Below, piece after piece: positions 1-7,637 of a stretch of 34,592 bases of DNA (position 1 is the stretch's first letter; each line of letters begins with the position of its first letter). Source of the DNA: an uncultured Ruminococcus sp. (GTDB lineage: Bacteria > Bacillota > Clostridia > Oscillospirales > Acutalibacteraceae). The position numbers were made by a program, and so were the translations under genes. Below the pieces are notes generated by a model. The model did not search any database. It saw only the letters and a list, made by a program, of their open reading frames with translations, and had not been told where the DNA came from. The DNA lies in contig CADASG010000013.1 in assembly GCA_902790475.1 (NCBI GenBank), forward strand, positions 1-34,592, in the 5' to 3' direction.

Positions 1-420
1 AGCAGCACATGCTTTGTTGATAAAAACGTTGAATCAGGAAAAACCTACACATACACCGTAAAGTGCATTAGCGCAGACGGAAGCAAAAGCGAAAGCGGAC
101 TTGACCACAAGGGTAAAACGATCCAGTTTATCGCCGCTCCCGTATTAAAGCCGCTTACAAATTCTTCAAACGGCGTTAACGTTTCTTGGGAAGCATCCGC
201 AGGCGCAGTTAATTACCGCGTATACCGCAAAAACAGCGCAGGCGCATGGGTAAAAACGGGCGAAACAAGCAGCACAAGCTTTGTTGATAAAAACGTTGAA
301 TCAGGAAAAACCTACACATACACCGTAAAGTGCATTAGCGCGGACGGAAGCAAAAGCGAAAGCGGATTTGACAACAAGGGCAAAACGATCCAGTTTATCG
401 CTGCTCCCGTATTAAAGCCG
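1..420 (+). repeat. Tandem near-identical FN3-encoding DNA units, period 267 bp
   Basis: Bases 1-98 and 268-365 differ at only two positions, and similarity continues at a lower level through the rest of the 267-bp (89-codon) unit. The downstream units (from about 540) are clearly diverged. This shows recent unit duplication or gene conversion inside the FN3 array, which may continue upstream of the window. Confidence 0.9.
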
Positions 421-1188
421 CTTACAAATGCTTTAACCGGCGTTAGCGTTTCTTGGGAAGCGTCCGCAGGCGCAGCTAATTACCGCGTATACCGCAAAAA
501 CAAGGCGGGCACATTTGTGAGTATCGGCGAAACAACAAGCACCGACTTTGTTGACACAGACGCTAAATCCGGTAATACCTATACTTATACCGTAAAGGGC
601 ATAAATAATGACGGAATCTCAAGCGGATATGACCACAATGGTCAAGCAATTCGTTATATCTCCGCTCCCGTCATCTCAAAGCTTTCAAACACAACCGAAG
701 GCGTAAAAATCGAATGGAATCCACCCCCATGCGCCGGAACTTACCGCATCTGCCGTTTGAACGACGAGGGCAACTGGATCGACGTTGGAACCGCCACAAA
801 CATAAGCTTTGTTGACACAAACGTTGAATCCGGCAAGATCTACACCTACACCGTTAAGTGCACGAACAAAGATGGCGAAATCATAAGCAGTTTTTACCCC
901 GGAAAAAAAATCAAGTTCATTGCCGCTCCCGTTATTTATTCTTTGACAAAGAACTCCTCAGGCATAACGGTTAAGTGGAACAAGCCCGCAGGCTCAACCA
1001 ATAACTATAAGGTGTTCAGAAGAGCCAATAACGGCATCTTTAGCAGTATTGGTAATGTAACAACGACCTCCTTCAACGACACAACAGTACAGACCGGCAA
1101 CACCTACTACTACACCGTAAGAGTCCTCTCCGCGGACGGTAAAACCAACCTGAGCGGCTACATTTCAAGCGATTACATAAAATACTAA
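1..1188 (+). CDS. Fibronectin type III repeat surface protein, 3' end (partial)
   Basis: The reading frame is open from base 1, so only the C-terminal 395 residues are present and the start lies outside the window. It consists of five consecutive FN3-like modules (the first incomplete) of about 85-89 residues. Each carries the motif pattern APV..L-W-...YRVYR...FVDxNVxSGxTYxYTVK. The first units are almost identical in DNA (see the repeat entry). The protein ends a few residues after the last module, without a dockerin, sortase signal or transmembrane helix. Such modules usually act as spacers or adhesion units in secreted or cell-surface proteins; no catalytic domain is visible here. A strong terminator follows the stop codon. 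The product is presumably exported, but the signal peptide is not in view. Confidence 0.85.
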   Translation, partial: SSTCFVDKNVESGKTYTYTVKCISADGSKSESGLDHKGKTIQFIAAPVLKPLTNSSNGVNVSWEASAGAVNYRVYRKNSAGAWVKTGETSSTSFVDKNVESGKTYTYTVKCISADGSKSESGFDNKGKTIQFIAAPVLKPLTNALTGVSVSWEASAGAANYRVYRKNKAGTFVSIGETTSTDFVDTDAKSGNTYTYTVKGINNDGISSGYDHNGQAIRYISAPVISKLSNTTEGVKIEWNPPPCAGTYRICRLNDEGNWIDVGTATNISFVDTNVESGKIYTYTVKCTNKDGEIISSFYPGKKIKFIAAPVIYSLTKNSSGITVKWNKPAGSTNNYKVFRRANNGIFSSIGNVTTTSFNDTTVQTGNTYYYTVRVLSADGKTNLSGYISSDYIKY

Positions 1189-1205
1189 ATTTGAAATTCA
1201 ACATC

Positions 1206-1240
1206 GCCCTCCGCTCAGCCGAGCGGAGGGCTTGATTTTT
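1206..1240 (+). terminator. Intrinsic terminator of the FN3-repeat gene
   Basis: An 11-bp perfect stem (1206-1216 with 1221-1231), a 4-base loop and a TTGATTTTT tail lie 17 bases after the stop codon. The convergent asparaginase gene stops at 1243, so the hairpin may also slow transcription arriving from the right. The T-tract favours the plus strand. Confidence 0.9.
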
Positions 1241-1242
1241 GT

Positions 1243-2142
1243 TTATGAAAGCCATATTTTTACATATGCCGCTGCCGGAGAAAGGGGCGGAAGGGTGATT
1301 ATACCAAGGCTTTTGAACTCCTTTTTGCTTTCGTAGGCAAAGCCCGGCGCACAGCCTGTCAGGTACACGGGAATGTTTTTTTCGGCGGCTTCGCGGCAAA
1401 AGTCTTTCAGCTCCGCGCCTGCCGTCGGGAGCGTTCCGGAGTGGTAGCCCTCCAGCAGCACAGCCTTCACTCCGTCCGAAAGAACGGGATACGCCATACC
1501 AACATGCGCCCTGAGCCAAACGACGGCACCTCTCGGCATATGACCCGTCAGGCTGTCGTCAAACCGCTCGGTATAATCGGGACAGGCGGTAAAAACTCCG
1601 TTTTTCACAGTTCCGTAAATATTGTTGAACAGGCTGTATACGCTGTCGGAATACGGCGCGTGAGGCATCAGCTCCGCTCCGCGGTGGATCACTGCACAGT
1701 CGTCTCCGCCGTTGCGGTAGCTGACAAAGACTCCCCTTCCGCAGTGCCGCTCAATGAAGCTCACCGCCGCGTCAAAGTTATCAAAGCCGTTGGAGCGGCT
1801 GTCGCTCAGCGGATAATTCGCGGACACAAGCACGACGGGGACTTCGCACAGTCCCAGCGAAAAGCTGAGAAACGCCGCAGTGTAAGCCAGCGTATCCGTG
1901 CCGTGGGCGACGATGATTCCGTCGTAACCGCCGTTTGACCTGCTGCGGATACAGTCGTAAAGCAGTTTCCAATGCTCTGCGCTCATGTTTTCACTGAGCA
2001 CGGTGAAAGGCGTCAGCGCGTCGAAGGAGATCTCGGGGCGGCGTTCAAGCAATAAAAAAGGCTGCACAGCAGAGGGAGACAGCGCTCCCTCCTGTTCTGT
2101 GCAGCTTATTGTGCCGCCCGTAAAAATAACAAGCAGTTTCAT
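1243..2142 (-). CDS. L-asparaginase-like protein (AnsA family)
   Basis: This 299-residue cytoplasmic protein has no signal peptide. It carries the two nucleophile/threonine signatures of the asparaginase/glutaminase family: TGGTI at residues 8-12 and HGTDT at 80-84. These predict hydrolysis of L-asparagine to aspartate and ammonia. At about residue 161, where family members such as E. coli AnsB have the catalytic Lys of the T-K-T...D motif, my hand alignment puts a His (MPHAPYSD). The activity or specificity could therefore differ. The ATG lies 4 bp after the DUF1015 stop, and the ribosome site overlaps that stop, so the two genes look co-transcribed and translationally coupled. The length fits cytoplasmic type I enzymes, though somewhat short. 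Confidence 0.8.
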   Translation of the reverse strand: MKLLVIFTGGTISCTEQEGALSPSAVQPFLLLERRPEISFDALTPFTVLSENMSAEHWKLLYDCIRSRSNGGYDGIIVAHGTDTLAYTAAFLSFSLGLCEVPVVLVSANYPLSDSRSNGFDNFDAAVSFIERHCGRGVFVSYRNGGDDCAVIHRGAELMPHAPYSDSVYSLFNNIYGTVKNGVFTACPDYTERFDDSLTGHMPRGAVVWLRAHVGMAYPVLSDGVKAVLLEGYHSGTLPTAGAELKDFCREAAEKNIPVYLTGCAPGFAYESKKEFKSLGIITLPPLSPAAAYVKIWLS

Positions 2143-2146
2143 TATA

Positions 2147-3436
2147 TCACTCTACGTTTAAGTCGTTCATTACCATTCCGGTAATCATCTTGGGATAGAA
2201 ATAGGTGGATTTCTGCGGCATTTTCTCACCCTCGGCGGCAACGTCGCGGATCTCGGTCACACGCGTGGGATTGAGAATAAACGAGCACTGGAACTCGCCG
2301 CTGTCAACCTTCATGATCGCTTCTTCAAAAAACTTTGTATATGTCAGGTTGATTTGGTTTGCCATGTTTTCCTTGTCAATGCCCAGAGTTTTTTCAAGCA
2401 CCAGCGTGTGAAGCACGCTTACGTCAAGCTGACGCGAGGCGGCGCTGAGGTCGGGAAGCGCCTTGTCCATAACGGCGAGGTCTTTGAGCACCATCAAGTA
2501 CCATTCGCCCTTGCCGACATAAAACGCAAACGCCTTGTTACCGGCTTTGTACTGCTTCAAAAGCTCGTGGTTCATATTGCTGACGTCGCCGTAGCGTGTT
2601 ATTTCAAAGTTATCTGCGCATTCCTCGATCACAGCCTTTTTGTCAAACTTTTTAAGATCGCGCACCATGCGGTGGGTGGGGAATACTATCAGACCGGGGT
2701 GCTCCATATCTACCAGGAATATCATCTGGTAGTCCTGAGGATCGCCGGGCTTGGAAATCCCGTTTTCGCGGCAATAGTCGCGGTAGTTGAGCGCGGTTTC
2801 ATAGCGGTGGTGACCGTCGGCTATGTAGAGCTTGCGGTCGGCAAAATCAGCCGTCAGCTTTTTGATCACCTCTTTGTCGGTAATGACCCAAAGCTTGTGG
2901 GTGATGCGGTCGTCGTCGGTGAATTTCGCGTCGGGGTCGCCCTTAGAAAGCGCGTCAATGGTGCTGAGCGTAGTGTGCTCGCTGTCCATGTACAGCGCGT
3001 AGATCTGACTGAAATTGCAGTTGGTAGCCTTCATCAGATTAAAGCGGTCGGTTTTTGCCTTTGAGAGAGTGAACTCATGGGGCAGGATAACGCCTTTGGA
3101 GAACTCCTCTATCTTGACGCGTGCGATGATGCCCTTTACGCTGCGGCGCTTGTTGTAGGCGTTGAACTCTTCTTCATATATATAGATAGCAGGCTGCTCC
3201 TCGTGAACCAGCACGCCCTTGTCGCGCCAAAGCTCCAATATCTCGCCTGCCTCGGCGTAAACGTCGTCGCCGTCCTTGGGAAGCTCCAAACGGATAACGT
3301 TGTATTCGTTGGCGGCTATGAACGCCTTGCGCTCCTTTTCGCTGATAATATCATACGGAGGGCAGCAAAGCTCCTTGAGATTGCCCGACAGCTCCGTGTT
3401 GTATCTCATGCCCTTAAACGCTTTTATTTCAGCCAT
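2147..3436 (-). CDS. DUF1015 family protein
   Basis: This soluble protein of 429 residues matches the DUF1015 family. The N-terminus reads MAEIKAFKGMRYN, followed by a CCPPYD motif, and a central ADGHHRYETAL motif resembles the GHHR box of ParB/SerK-like proteins. The biochemical function of the family is not established; any nucleotide- or phosphate-linked role is inference. The ATG at 3436 is chosen because AAAGGAGT lies 7 bases upstream. An upstream in-frame start at 3484 would read into the palindromic leader and lacks a ribosome site. The gene is first in a two-gene unit with the asparaginase-like gene, behind a TTGTAT-17-TATACT promoter. Confidence 0.85.
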   Translation of the reverse strand: MAEIKAFKGMRYNTELSGNLKELCCPPYDIISEKERKAFIAANEYNVIRLELPKDGDDVYAEAGEILELWRDKGVLVHEEQPAIYIYEEEFNAYNKRRSVKGIIARVKIEEFSKGVILPHEFTLSKAKTDRFNLMKATNCNFSQIYALYMDSEHTTLSTIDALSKGDPDAKFTDDDRITHKLWVITDKEVIKKLTADFADRKLYIADGHHRYETALNYRDYCRENGISKPGDPQDYQMIFLVDMEHPGLIVFPTHRMVRDLKKFDKKAVIEECADNFEITRYGDVSNMNHELLKQYKAGNKAFAFYVGKGEWYLMVLKDLAVMDKALPDLSAASRQLDVSVLHTLVLEKTLGIDKENMANQINLTYTKFFEEAIMKVDSGEFQCSFILNPTRVTEIRDVAAEGEKMPQKSTYFYPKMITGMVMNDLNVE

Positions 3437-3463
3437 ATTGATTACTCCTTTAAAATACCCTTT

Positions 3464-3641
3464 AGGCAACACCGCACAATTCAAGGCGCACGGCTTGCTT
3501 GAATCTTATTCCGTCAGCTTGCCCAAAAAATCTCGGCAAGGCGACAGCCTTACCTCAATCAGCCTTACCTCAATTTATTTGTGCAACCTGACGAAAAATC
3601 TTACTTCGCAATCCGCACACCTGAATTATGCGGTGTTGCCT
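3464..3641. repeat. Imperfect palindromic element (MITE- or REP-like) in the DUF1015 leader
   Basis: Arms 3464-3527 and 3578-3641 are imperfect inverted repeats. Both ends read AGGCAACACCGCA followed by C/T and AATTCA, and the inner parts share CGTCAG-TTGC-CAAA. The central 50 bases carry a 15-bp tandem duplication (AGCCTTACCTCAAT twice, about 3546-3575). No coding potential is visible. Because it sits just downstream of a promoter, it would be transcribed and could fold into one long hairpin. The ends recur as a shortened copy at 7562-7599, which suggests a dispersed family. Confidence 0.8.
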
Positions 3642-3650
3642 TTACGCTAT

Positions 3651-3679
3651 AGTATATCACAAACCGCCCCGTGATACAA
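3651..3679 (-). promoter_or_regulatory. Promoter of the DUF1015-asparaginase unit
   Basis: On the minus strand, TTGTAT (3674-3679) is followed after exactly 17 bases by TATACT (3651-3656). Transcription would begin at about 3644, at the edge of the palindromic element. Confidence 0.65.
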
Positions 3680-3770
3680 TCTTTTTTCATGATTATTGCG
3701 ATGAATCCACGCAATAAACGGAAAAATCTGCGGAGCGCAAATGTGTTTGTGCGGTTTGTATATTTTTTTC

Positions 3771-3810
3771 AGCGCTAAAAAGCTCCGCTGCCCAAACGGA
3801 CAGCGGAGTG
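3771..3810 (-). terminator. Intrinsic terminator of ppdK
   Basis: On the minus strand, CTCCGCTG (3801-3808) pairs with CAGCGGAG (3783-3790) and is followed by CTTTTTAG. It lies about 40 bases past the ppdK stop codon. Confidence 0.8.
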
Positions 3811-3845
3811 TTATAAGGTTAAATATTTATACCCTGATGATTTGA

Positions 3846-6473
3846 TTACTTGCTGTTGACAGCAGCCTGCGCAGCGGCCAGTCTTGCGATCGGCACACGG
3901 AAGGGTGAGCAGGATACATAGTCAAGACCGATCTTGTGGCAGAACTCAACAGATGAGGGATCGCCGCCGTGCTCGCCGCAGATACCAACGTGGAGGTTGG
4001 GATTAACGGGCTTGCCGAGCTTGATTGCGGTCTCCATCAGTTTACCTACGCCGGTCTGGTCGAGCTTAGCGAAGGGATCGTTCTCGAAGATCTTGGTGTC
4101 GTAGTAAGCGTTGAGGAACTTGCCTGCGTCGTCTCTGGAGAAGCCGAAGGTCATCTGAGTGAGGTCGTTGGTGCCGAAGCAGAAGAAGTCAGCCTCGGTA
4201 GCGATCTCGTCAGCGGTCAGAGCTGCTCTGGGGATCTCGATCATTGTGCCTACTTCGTACTTGAGGTCTACGCCTGCAGCCGCGATCTCAGCGTCGGCAG
4301 TTTCAACAACGACCTTCTTTACGAACTTGAGCTCCTTGAGCTCGCAAACCAGCGGGATCATGATCTCGGGCTTAACATCCCAGTCTGCATGCTCCTTCTG
4401 AACCTCGATAGCAGCGCGGATAACAGCCTTGGTCTGCATCTTTGCGATCTCGGGATAGGTAACAGCCAGACGGCAGCCGCGGTGACCCATCATGGGGTTG
4501 AACTCGTGCAGGGACTGGATGATAGCCTTGATGTCCTCTACGCTCTTGCCCTGTGCGTCAGCCAGCTTCTTGATGTCCTCTTCCTCGGTGGGAACGAACT
4601 CGTGAAGCGGCGGATCCAGGAAACGGATGGTTACGGGGCAGCCCTCGAGAGCTTCGTAAAGCGCCTTGAAGTCTCCCTGCTGATAGGGCAGGATCTTGTC
4701 AAGTGCAGCTTCTCTTTCCTCAACGGTGTCTGCGCAGATCATCTCACGGAAAGCAGCGATTCTGTCCTCTTCAAAGAACATGTGCTCGGTACGGCAAAGA
4801 CCGATACCCTCAGCGCCGAGCTCTCTTGCCTTCTTAGCGTCGGCGGGTGTGTCGGCGTTGGTTCTTACCTTCAGGGTTCTGAACTTGTCAGCCCAAGCCA
4901 TGATTCTGCCGAACTCGCCTGCGATCTCAGCGTCCTTGGTAGCGATAGCGCCGTCGTAGATGTTACCGGTGGAACCGTCAATGGAGATATAGTCGCCCTC
5001 GTGGAACTCTTTGCCCGCGAGTGTGAATTTCTTGTTTTCCTCGTCCATGTTGATGTCGCCGCAGCCGGATACACAGCAGGTGCCCATGCCGCGCGCTACA
5101 ACAGCAGCGTGAGAGGTCATACCGCCGCGGACTGTCAGGATACCCTGAGAAGCCTTCATGCCGGTGATGTCCTCGGGAGAGGTCTCAAGACGAACCAGAA
5201 CGACCTTCTCGCCCTTAGCGTTCCAAGCCTCTGCGTCCTCAGCGGTGAACACGATCTTGCCGCAGGCAGCGCCGGGGGATGCGCCCAGACCCTTGCCCAT
5301 GGGAGTAGCAGCCTTGAGAGCAGCCTGATCGAACTGGGGATGGAGCAGGGTGTCGAGGTTACGGGGGTCGATCATTGCAACCGCTTCTTCCTCTGTTCTC
5401 ATGCCTTCGTCAACGAGGTCGCAGGCGATCTTGAGAGCAGCCTGAGCGGTTCTCTTGCCGTTTCTGGTCTGCAGCATGTAGAGCTTGCCGTGCTCAACGG
5501 TGAACTCCATATCCTGCATGTCTCTGTAGTGGTTTTCGAGGGTCGCGCAAACGTCCTTGAACTGTGCGAAAGCCTCGGGGAACTTGTCAGCCATCTGAGC
5601 GATGGGCATGGGAGTACGAACGCCTGCAACAACGTCCTCGCCCTGAGCGTTTGTAAGGAACTCACCCATGAGCTTCTTTTCGCCGGTAGCGGGGTCACGG
5701 GTAAATGCTACGCCGGTGCCGCAGTCGTCGCCCATGTTGCCGAACGCCATGGACTGTACGTTAACAGCGGTACCCCAGGAATAGGGGATATCGTTGTCAC
5801 GACGGTATACGTTAGCGCGGGGGTTGTCCCAGGAACGGAACACTGCCATAACAGCGCCCATGAGCTGCTCCTTGGGATCGTCGGGGAAGTCCGCGCCGAT
5901 CTTCTCTTTGTATTCAGCCTTGAACTGGTTAGCCAGCTCCTTGAGGTCGTCAGCGTCAAGCTCAACGTCCTGAGTAACGCCCTTCTTTTCTTTCATCTCG
6001 TCGATGAGCTCTTCAAAATACTTCTTGCCGACTTCCATTACTACGTCGGAATACATCTGAATGAATCTTCTGTAGCAGTCCCAAGCCCAGCGGGGATTGC
6101 CGGACATCTCGGCAATGGTGTTTACAACAGTTTCGTTAAGACCAAGGTTCAGAATGGTGTCCATCATACCGGGCATTGAAGCTCTTGCACCCGAACGAAC
6201 GGATACGAGAAGGGGGTTCTTTTCGTCGCCGAACTTCTTGCCGGTGATCTCTTCCATCTTAACGATGTACTCGTTGATCTGACCCATGATCTCGTCGTTG
6301 ATTTTTCTGCCGTCCTCATAGTACTGTGTACAAGCTTCTGTGGTAATTGTGAAGCCCTGGGGTACGGGCAGACCCATGCTTGTCATTTCTGCCAAGTTAG
6401 CGCCCTTGCCGCCGAGAAGCTCACGCATGTTCGCGTTACCTTCGGAAAAAAGGTATACCCATTTGTTTGCCAT
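3846..6473 (-). CDS. ppdK: Pyruvate, phosphate dikinase
   Basis: This 875-residue cytoplasmic enzyme interconverts pyruvate + ATP + Pi and PEP + AMP + PPi. It is typical of anaerobes that use a PPi-linked glycolysis. The N-terminal ATP-grasp part contains GGKGANLAEM. The phosphohistidine domain contains GGMTSHAAVVARG, with the catalytic His at residue 455. The C-terminal TIM barrel contains CGEHGGDPSS, with the acid/base Cys at residue 832. These positions match the Clostridium symbiosum enzyme (His455, Cys831). The second of two nearby ATGs (6473) is chosen because AGGAG lies 9 bases upstream; the first ATG (6482) touches that site. The gene is monocistronic, with its own promoter and terminator. 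Confidence 0.97.
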   Translation of the reverse strand: MANKWVYLFSEGNANMRELLGGKGANLAEMTSMGLPVPQGFTITTEACTQYYEDGRKINDEIMGQINEYIVKMEEITGKKFGDEKNPLLVSVRSGARASMPGMMDTILNLGLNETVVNTIAEMSGNPRWAWDCYRRFIQMYSDVVMEVGKKYFEELIDEMKEKKGVTQDVELDADDLKELANQFKAEYKEKIGADFPDDPKEQLMGAVMAVFRSWDNPRANVYRRDNDIPYSWGTAVNVQSMAFGNMGDDCGTGVAFTRDPATGEKKLMGEFLTNAQGEDVVAGVRTPMPIAQMADKFPEAFAQFKDVCATLENHYRDMQDMEFTVEHGKLYMLQTRNGKRTAQAALKIACDLVDEGMRTEEEAVAMIDPRNLDTLLHPQFDQAALKAATPMGKGLGASPGAACGKIVFTAEDAEAWNAKGEKVVLVRLETSPEDITGMKASQGILTVRGGMTSHAAVVARGMGTCCVSGCGDINMDEENKKFTLAGKEFHEGDYISIDGSTGNIYDGAIATKDAEIAGEFGRIMAWADKFRTLKVRTNADTPADAKKARELGAEGIGLCRTEHMFFEEDRIAAFREMICADTVEEREAALDKILPYQQGDFKALYEALEGCPVTIRFLDPPLHEFVPTEEEDIKKLADAQGKSVEDIKAIIQSLHEFNPMMGHRGCRLAVTYPEIAKMQTKAVIRAAIEVQKEHADWDVKPEIMIPLVCELKELKFVKKVVVETADAEIAAAGVDLKYEVGTMIEIPRAALTADEIATEADFFCFGTNDLTQMTFGFSRDDAGKFLNAYYDTKIFENDPFAKLDQTGVGKLMETAIKLGKPVNPNLHVGICGEHGGDPSSVEFCHKIGLDYVSCSPFRVPIARLAAAQAAVNSK

Positions 6474-6555
6474 TGGAATCATCTCCTAAAAAATTGAATA
6501 TTGGCTGTGGCAGAATCCACAAAGAAAACTGCCGACATCTGTATGCCTATATGTT

Positions 6556-6564
6556 ATTATACCA
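6556..6564 (-). promoter_or_regulatory. Extended -10 promoter of ppdK
   Basis: The minus strand reads TGG followed by TATAAT, an extended -10 element. The matching -35 position is a poor match to TTGACA, consistent with TGn dependence. It lies about 80 bp upstream of the ppdK start. Confidence 0.5.
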
Positions 6565-6687
6565 AAGAAAGGCAAAAATAGCTATATTTTTTTGAAATTT
6601 TTTCTTATAAAAAACGCCTGTAAATTTTATGAATATTGTATAAATCGTTTAAATTACCGATTGTCGCGGTTTTTTTGGTAAATCCAC

Positions 6688-6717
6688 TTGAAATCTGCTG
6701 TTTTTATGTGGTAATAT
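6688..6717 (+). promoter_or_regulatory. Candidate promoter of the glmU-prs-pth-mfd block
   Basis: TTGAAA (6688-6693) is followed after 18 bases by TAATAT (6712-6717), about 75 bp upstream of the ATG at 6792. The surrounding DNA is AT-rich, so other pairs are possible. Confidence 0.4.
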
Positions 6718-6791
6718 TAATGTGTATATTAGCGTGTTCGTCAGAAAAAATGATGATACATAAGAACAAGAGGTTATATAGAGGTTATATT

Positions 6792-7541
6792 ATGAGCAAC
6801 TGTGCCGTTATTCTCGCCGGCGGCGAGGGCAAGCGAATGAAATCGCAAAAGCCCAAAACGCTGTCGGAGGTACTTGGAAAGCCCATGCTGATGTGGGTCA
6901 TGTCCGCCGTAAAAAAAGCGGGGATAGATGATATCTGCGTGGTAAAGGGCTTCAAAAAGGAATGCATTGATGAATATCTCGAAACGCTTGACTTCCCGGT
7001 TGAAAGCGTTTTTCAGGCTGAGCGCCTCGGTACCGGTCATGCCGTAATGATGGCGAAGGCGTTTTTGGAGCGTCACGACGGCAACGTTGTGATCCTCAAC
7101 GGCGACGCGCCGTTTATGACAGCCGAGACCATCCGCGATTCGCTTGGATATCACACCGAATCCGGCAACGCCGCCACGGTTATCTCCGCAAGGGTAGACG
7201 ATCCTACGGGCTACGGCAGGATAGTGCGCGACGAAAACGGCAGCCTCAGAGCCATCACCGAGCACAAGGACGCTGACGAGGAAACGCTTCGCATCAACGA
7301 GGTCAACTCGGGCGCGTACTGGTTTGACTGTCAAAAGCTTTTGAGCGTGCTTGACCGCATCAAAAGCGACAACGCGGCAGGTGAATACTATCTGCCCGAC
7401 GCGATCAAGCTGCTGCTTGACGACGCTCAGAGCGTGGGCGCGTTCACCGCAGAATGCAGCGACGCGGTTTTGGGTGCGAACGACCCGGCGCAGCTCGAGG
7501 AGCTGAACCAAATCGCAAAAGCAAAGGGATACACCTGTTAA
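6792..7541 (+). CDS. glmU: GlmU-type uridyltransferase, single domain (NTP transferase)
   Basis: The 249-residue protein has the nucleotidyltransferase signature LAGGEGKRMKS-PK-L at residues 8-24, followed by the sugar-nucleotide fold (GTGHAVMMA, NGDAPF, EVNSGAYWF). It should transfer UMP from UTP to GlcNAc-1-phosphate, forming UDP-GlcNAc for peptidoglycan. Canonical GlmU is about 450 residues and has a C-terminal left-handed beta-helix that acetylates glucosamine-1-phosphate; that half is missing here. Its place directly before prs, pth and mfd is the Bacillota glmU locus. The ATG at 6792 gives the family N-terminus; a weak AGAGG site lies 7 bases upstream. A different sugar substrate cannot be excluded. 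Confidence 0.8.
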   Translation: MSNCAVILAGGEGKRMKSQKPKTLSEVLGKPMLMWVMSAVKKAGIDDICVVKGFKKECIDEYLETLDFPVESVFQAERLGTGHAVMMAKAFLERHDGNVVILNGDAPFMTAETIRDSLGYHTESGNAATVISARVDDPTGYGRIVRDENGSLRAITEHKDADEETLRINEVNSGAYWFDCQKLLSVLDRIKSDNAAGEYYLPDAIKLLLDDAQSVGAFTAECSDAVLGANDPAQLEELNQIAKAKGYTC

Positions 7542-7560
7542 AAAAATCAGTGAAATCATT

Positions 7561-7600
7561 GAGGCAGCACCGCGCACCTTAATTATGCGGTATTGTCTTA
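7561..7600. repeat. Short copy of the AGGCAACACCGC palindromic repeat
   Basis: AGGCAGCACCGC (7562-7573) joins directly to GCGCACCTTAATTATGCGG...TTGTCTT (to 7599). These resemble the left and right ends of the palindrome at 3464-3641 with the interior missing. It forms a small hairpin between the glmU-like gene and prs, and has no T-tract of its own. Confidence 0.6.
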
Positions 7601-7637
7601 ACATAAACGAGGATTTCTAAGGAAAGGGAGAGTTCAC

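Larger units (their letters stand above)
3437..3845. other. 409-bp intergenic region: leader palindrome, promoter and ppdK terminator
   Basis: No gene is supported here. From left to right the region holds the ribosome site of the DUF1015 gene, a large imperfect palindrome (3464-3641), a minus-strand promoter (3651-3679), about 90 bp with no recognised signal, and the ppdK terminator (3771-3810). Confidence 0.8.
6474..6791. other. Divergent promoter region between ppdK and the glmU-like gene
   Basis: This 318-bp AT-rich stretch has no supported gene. It contains an extended -10 for ppdK on the minus strand and a -35/-10 pair for the glmU-like gene on the plus strand. No operator or riboswitch was recognised. 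Confidence 0.6.

Noticed and set aside
517-1188. A start codon at 517 for the FN3 protein
   Set aside because: The same frame is open from base 1 with two more FN3 units, and 517 lies in the middle of a module without a ribosome site.
3969-6179. A 736-codon open frame on the plus strand opposite ppdK
   Set aside because: It is an antisense shadow of ppdK caused by codon bias; the composition is low-complexity and unlike any family, with no ribosome site.
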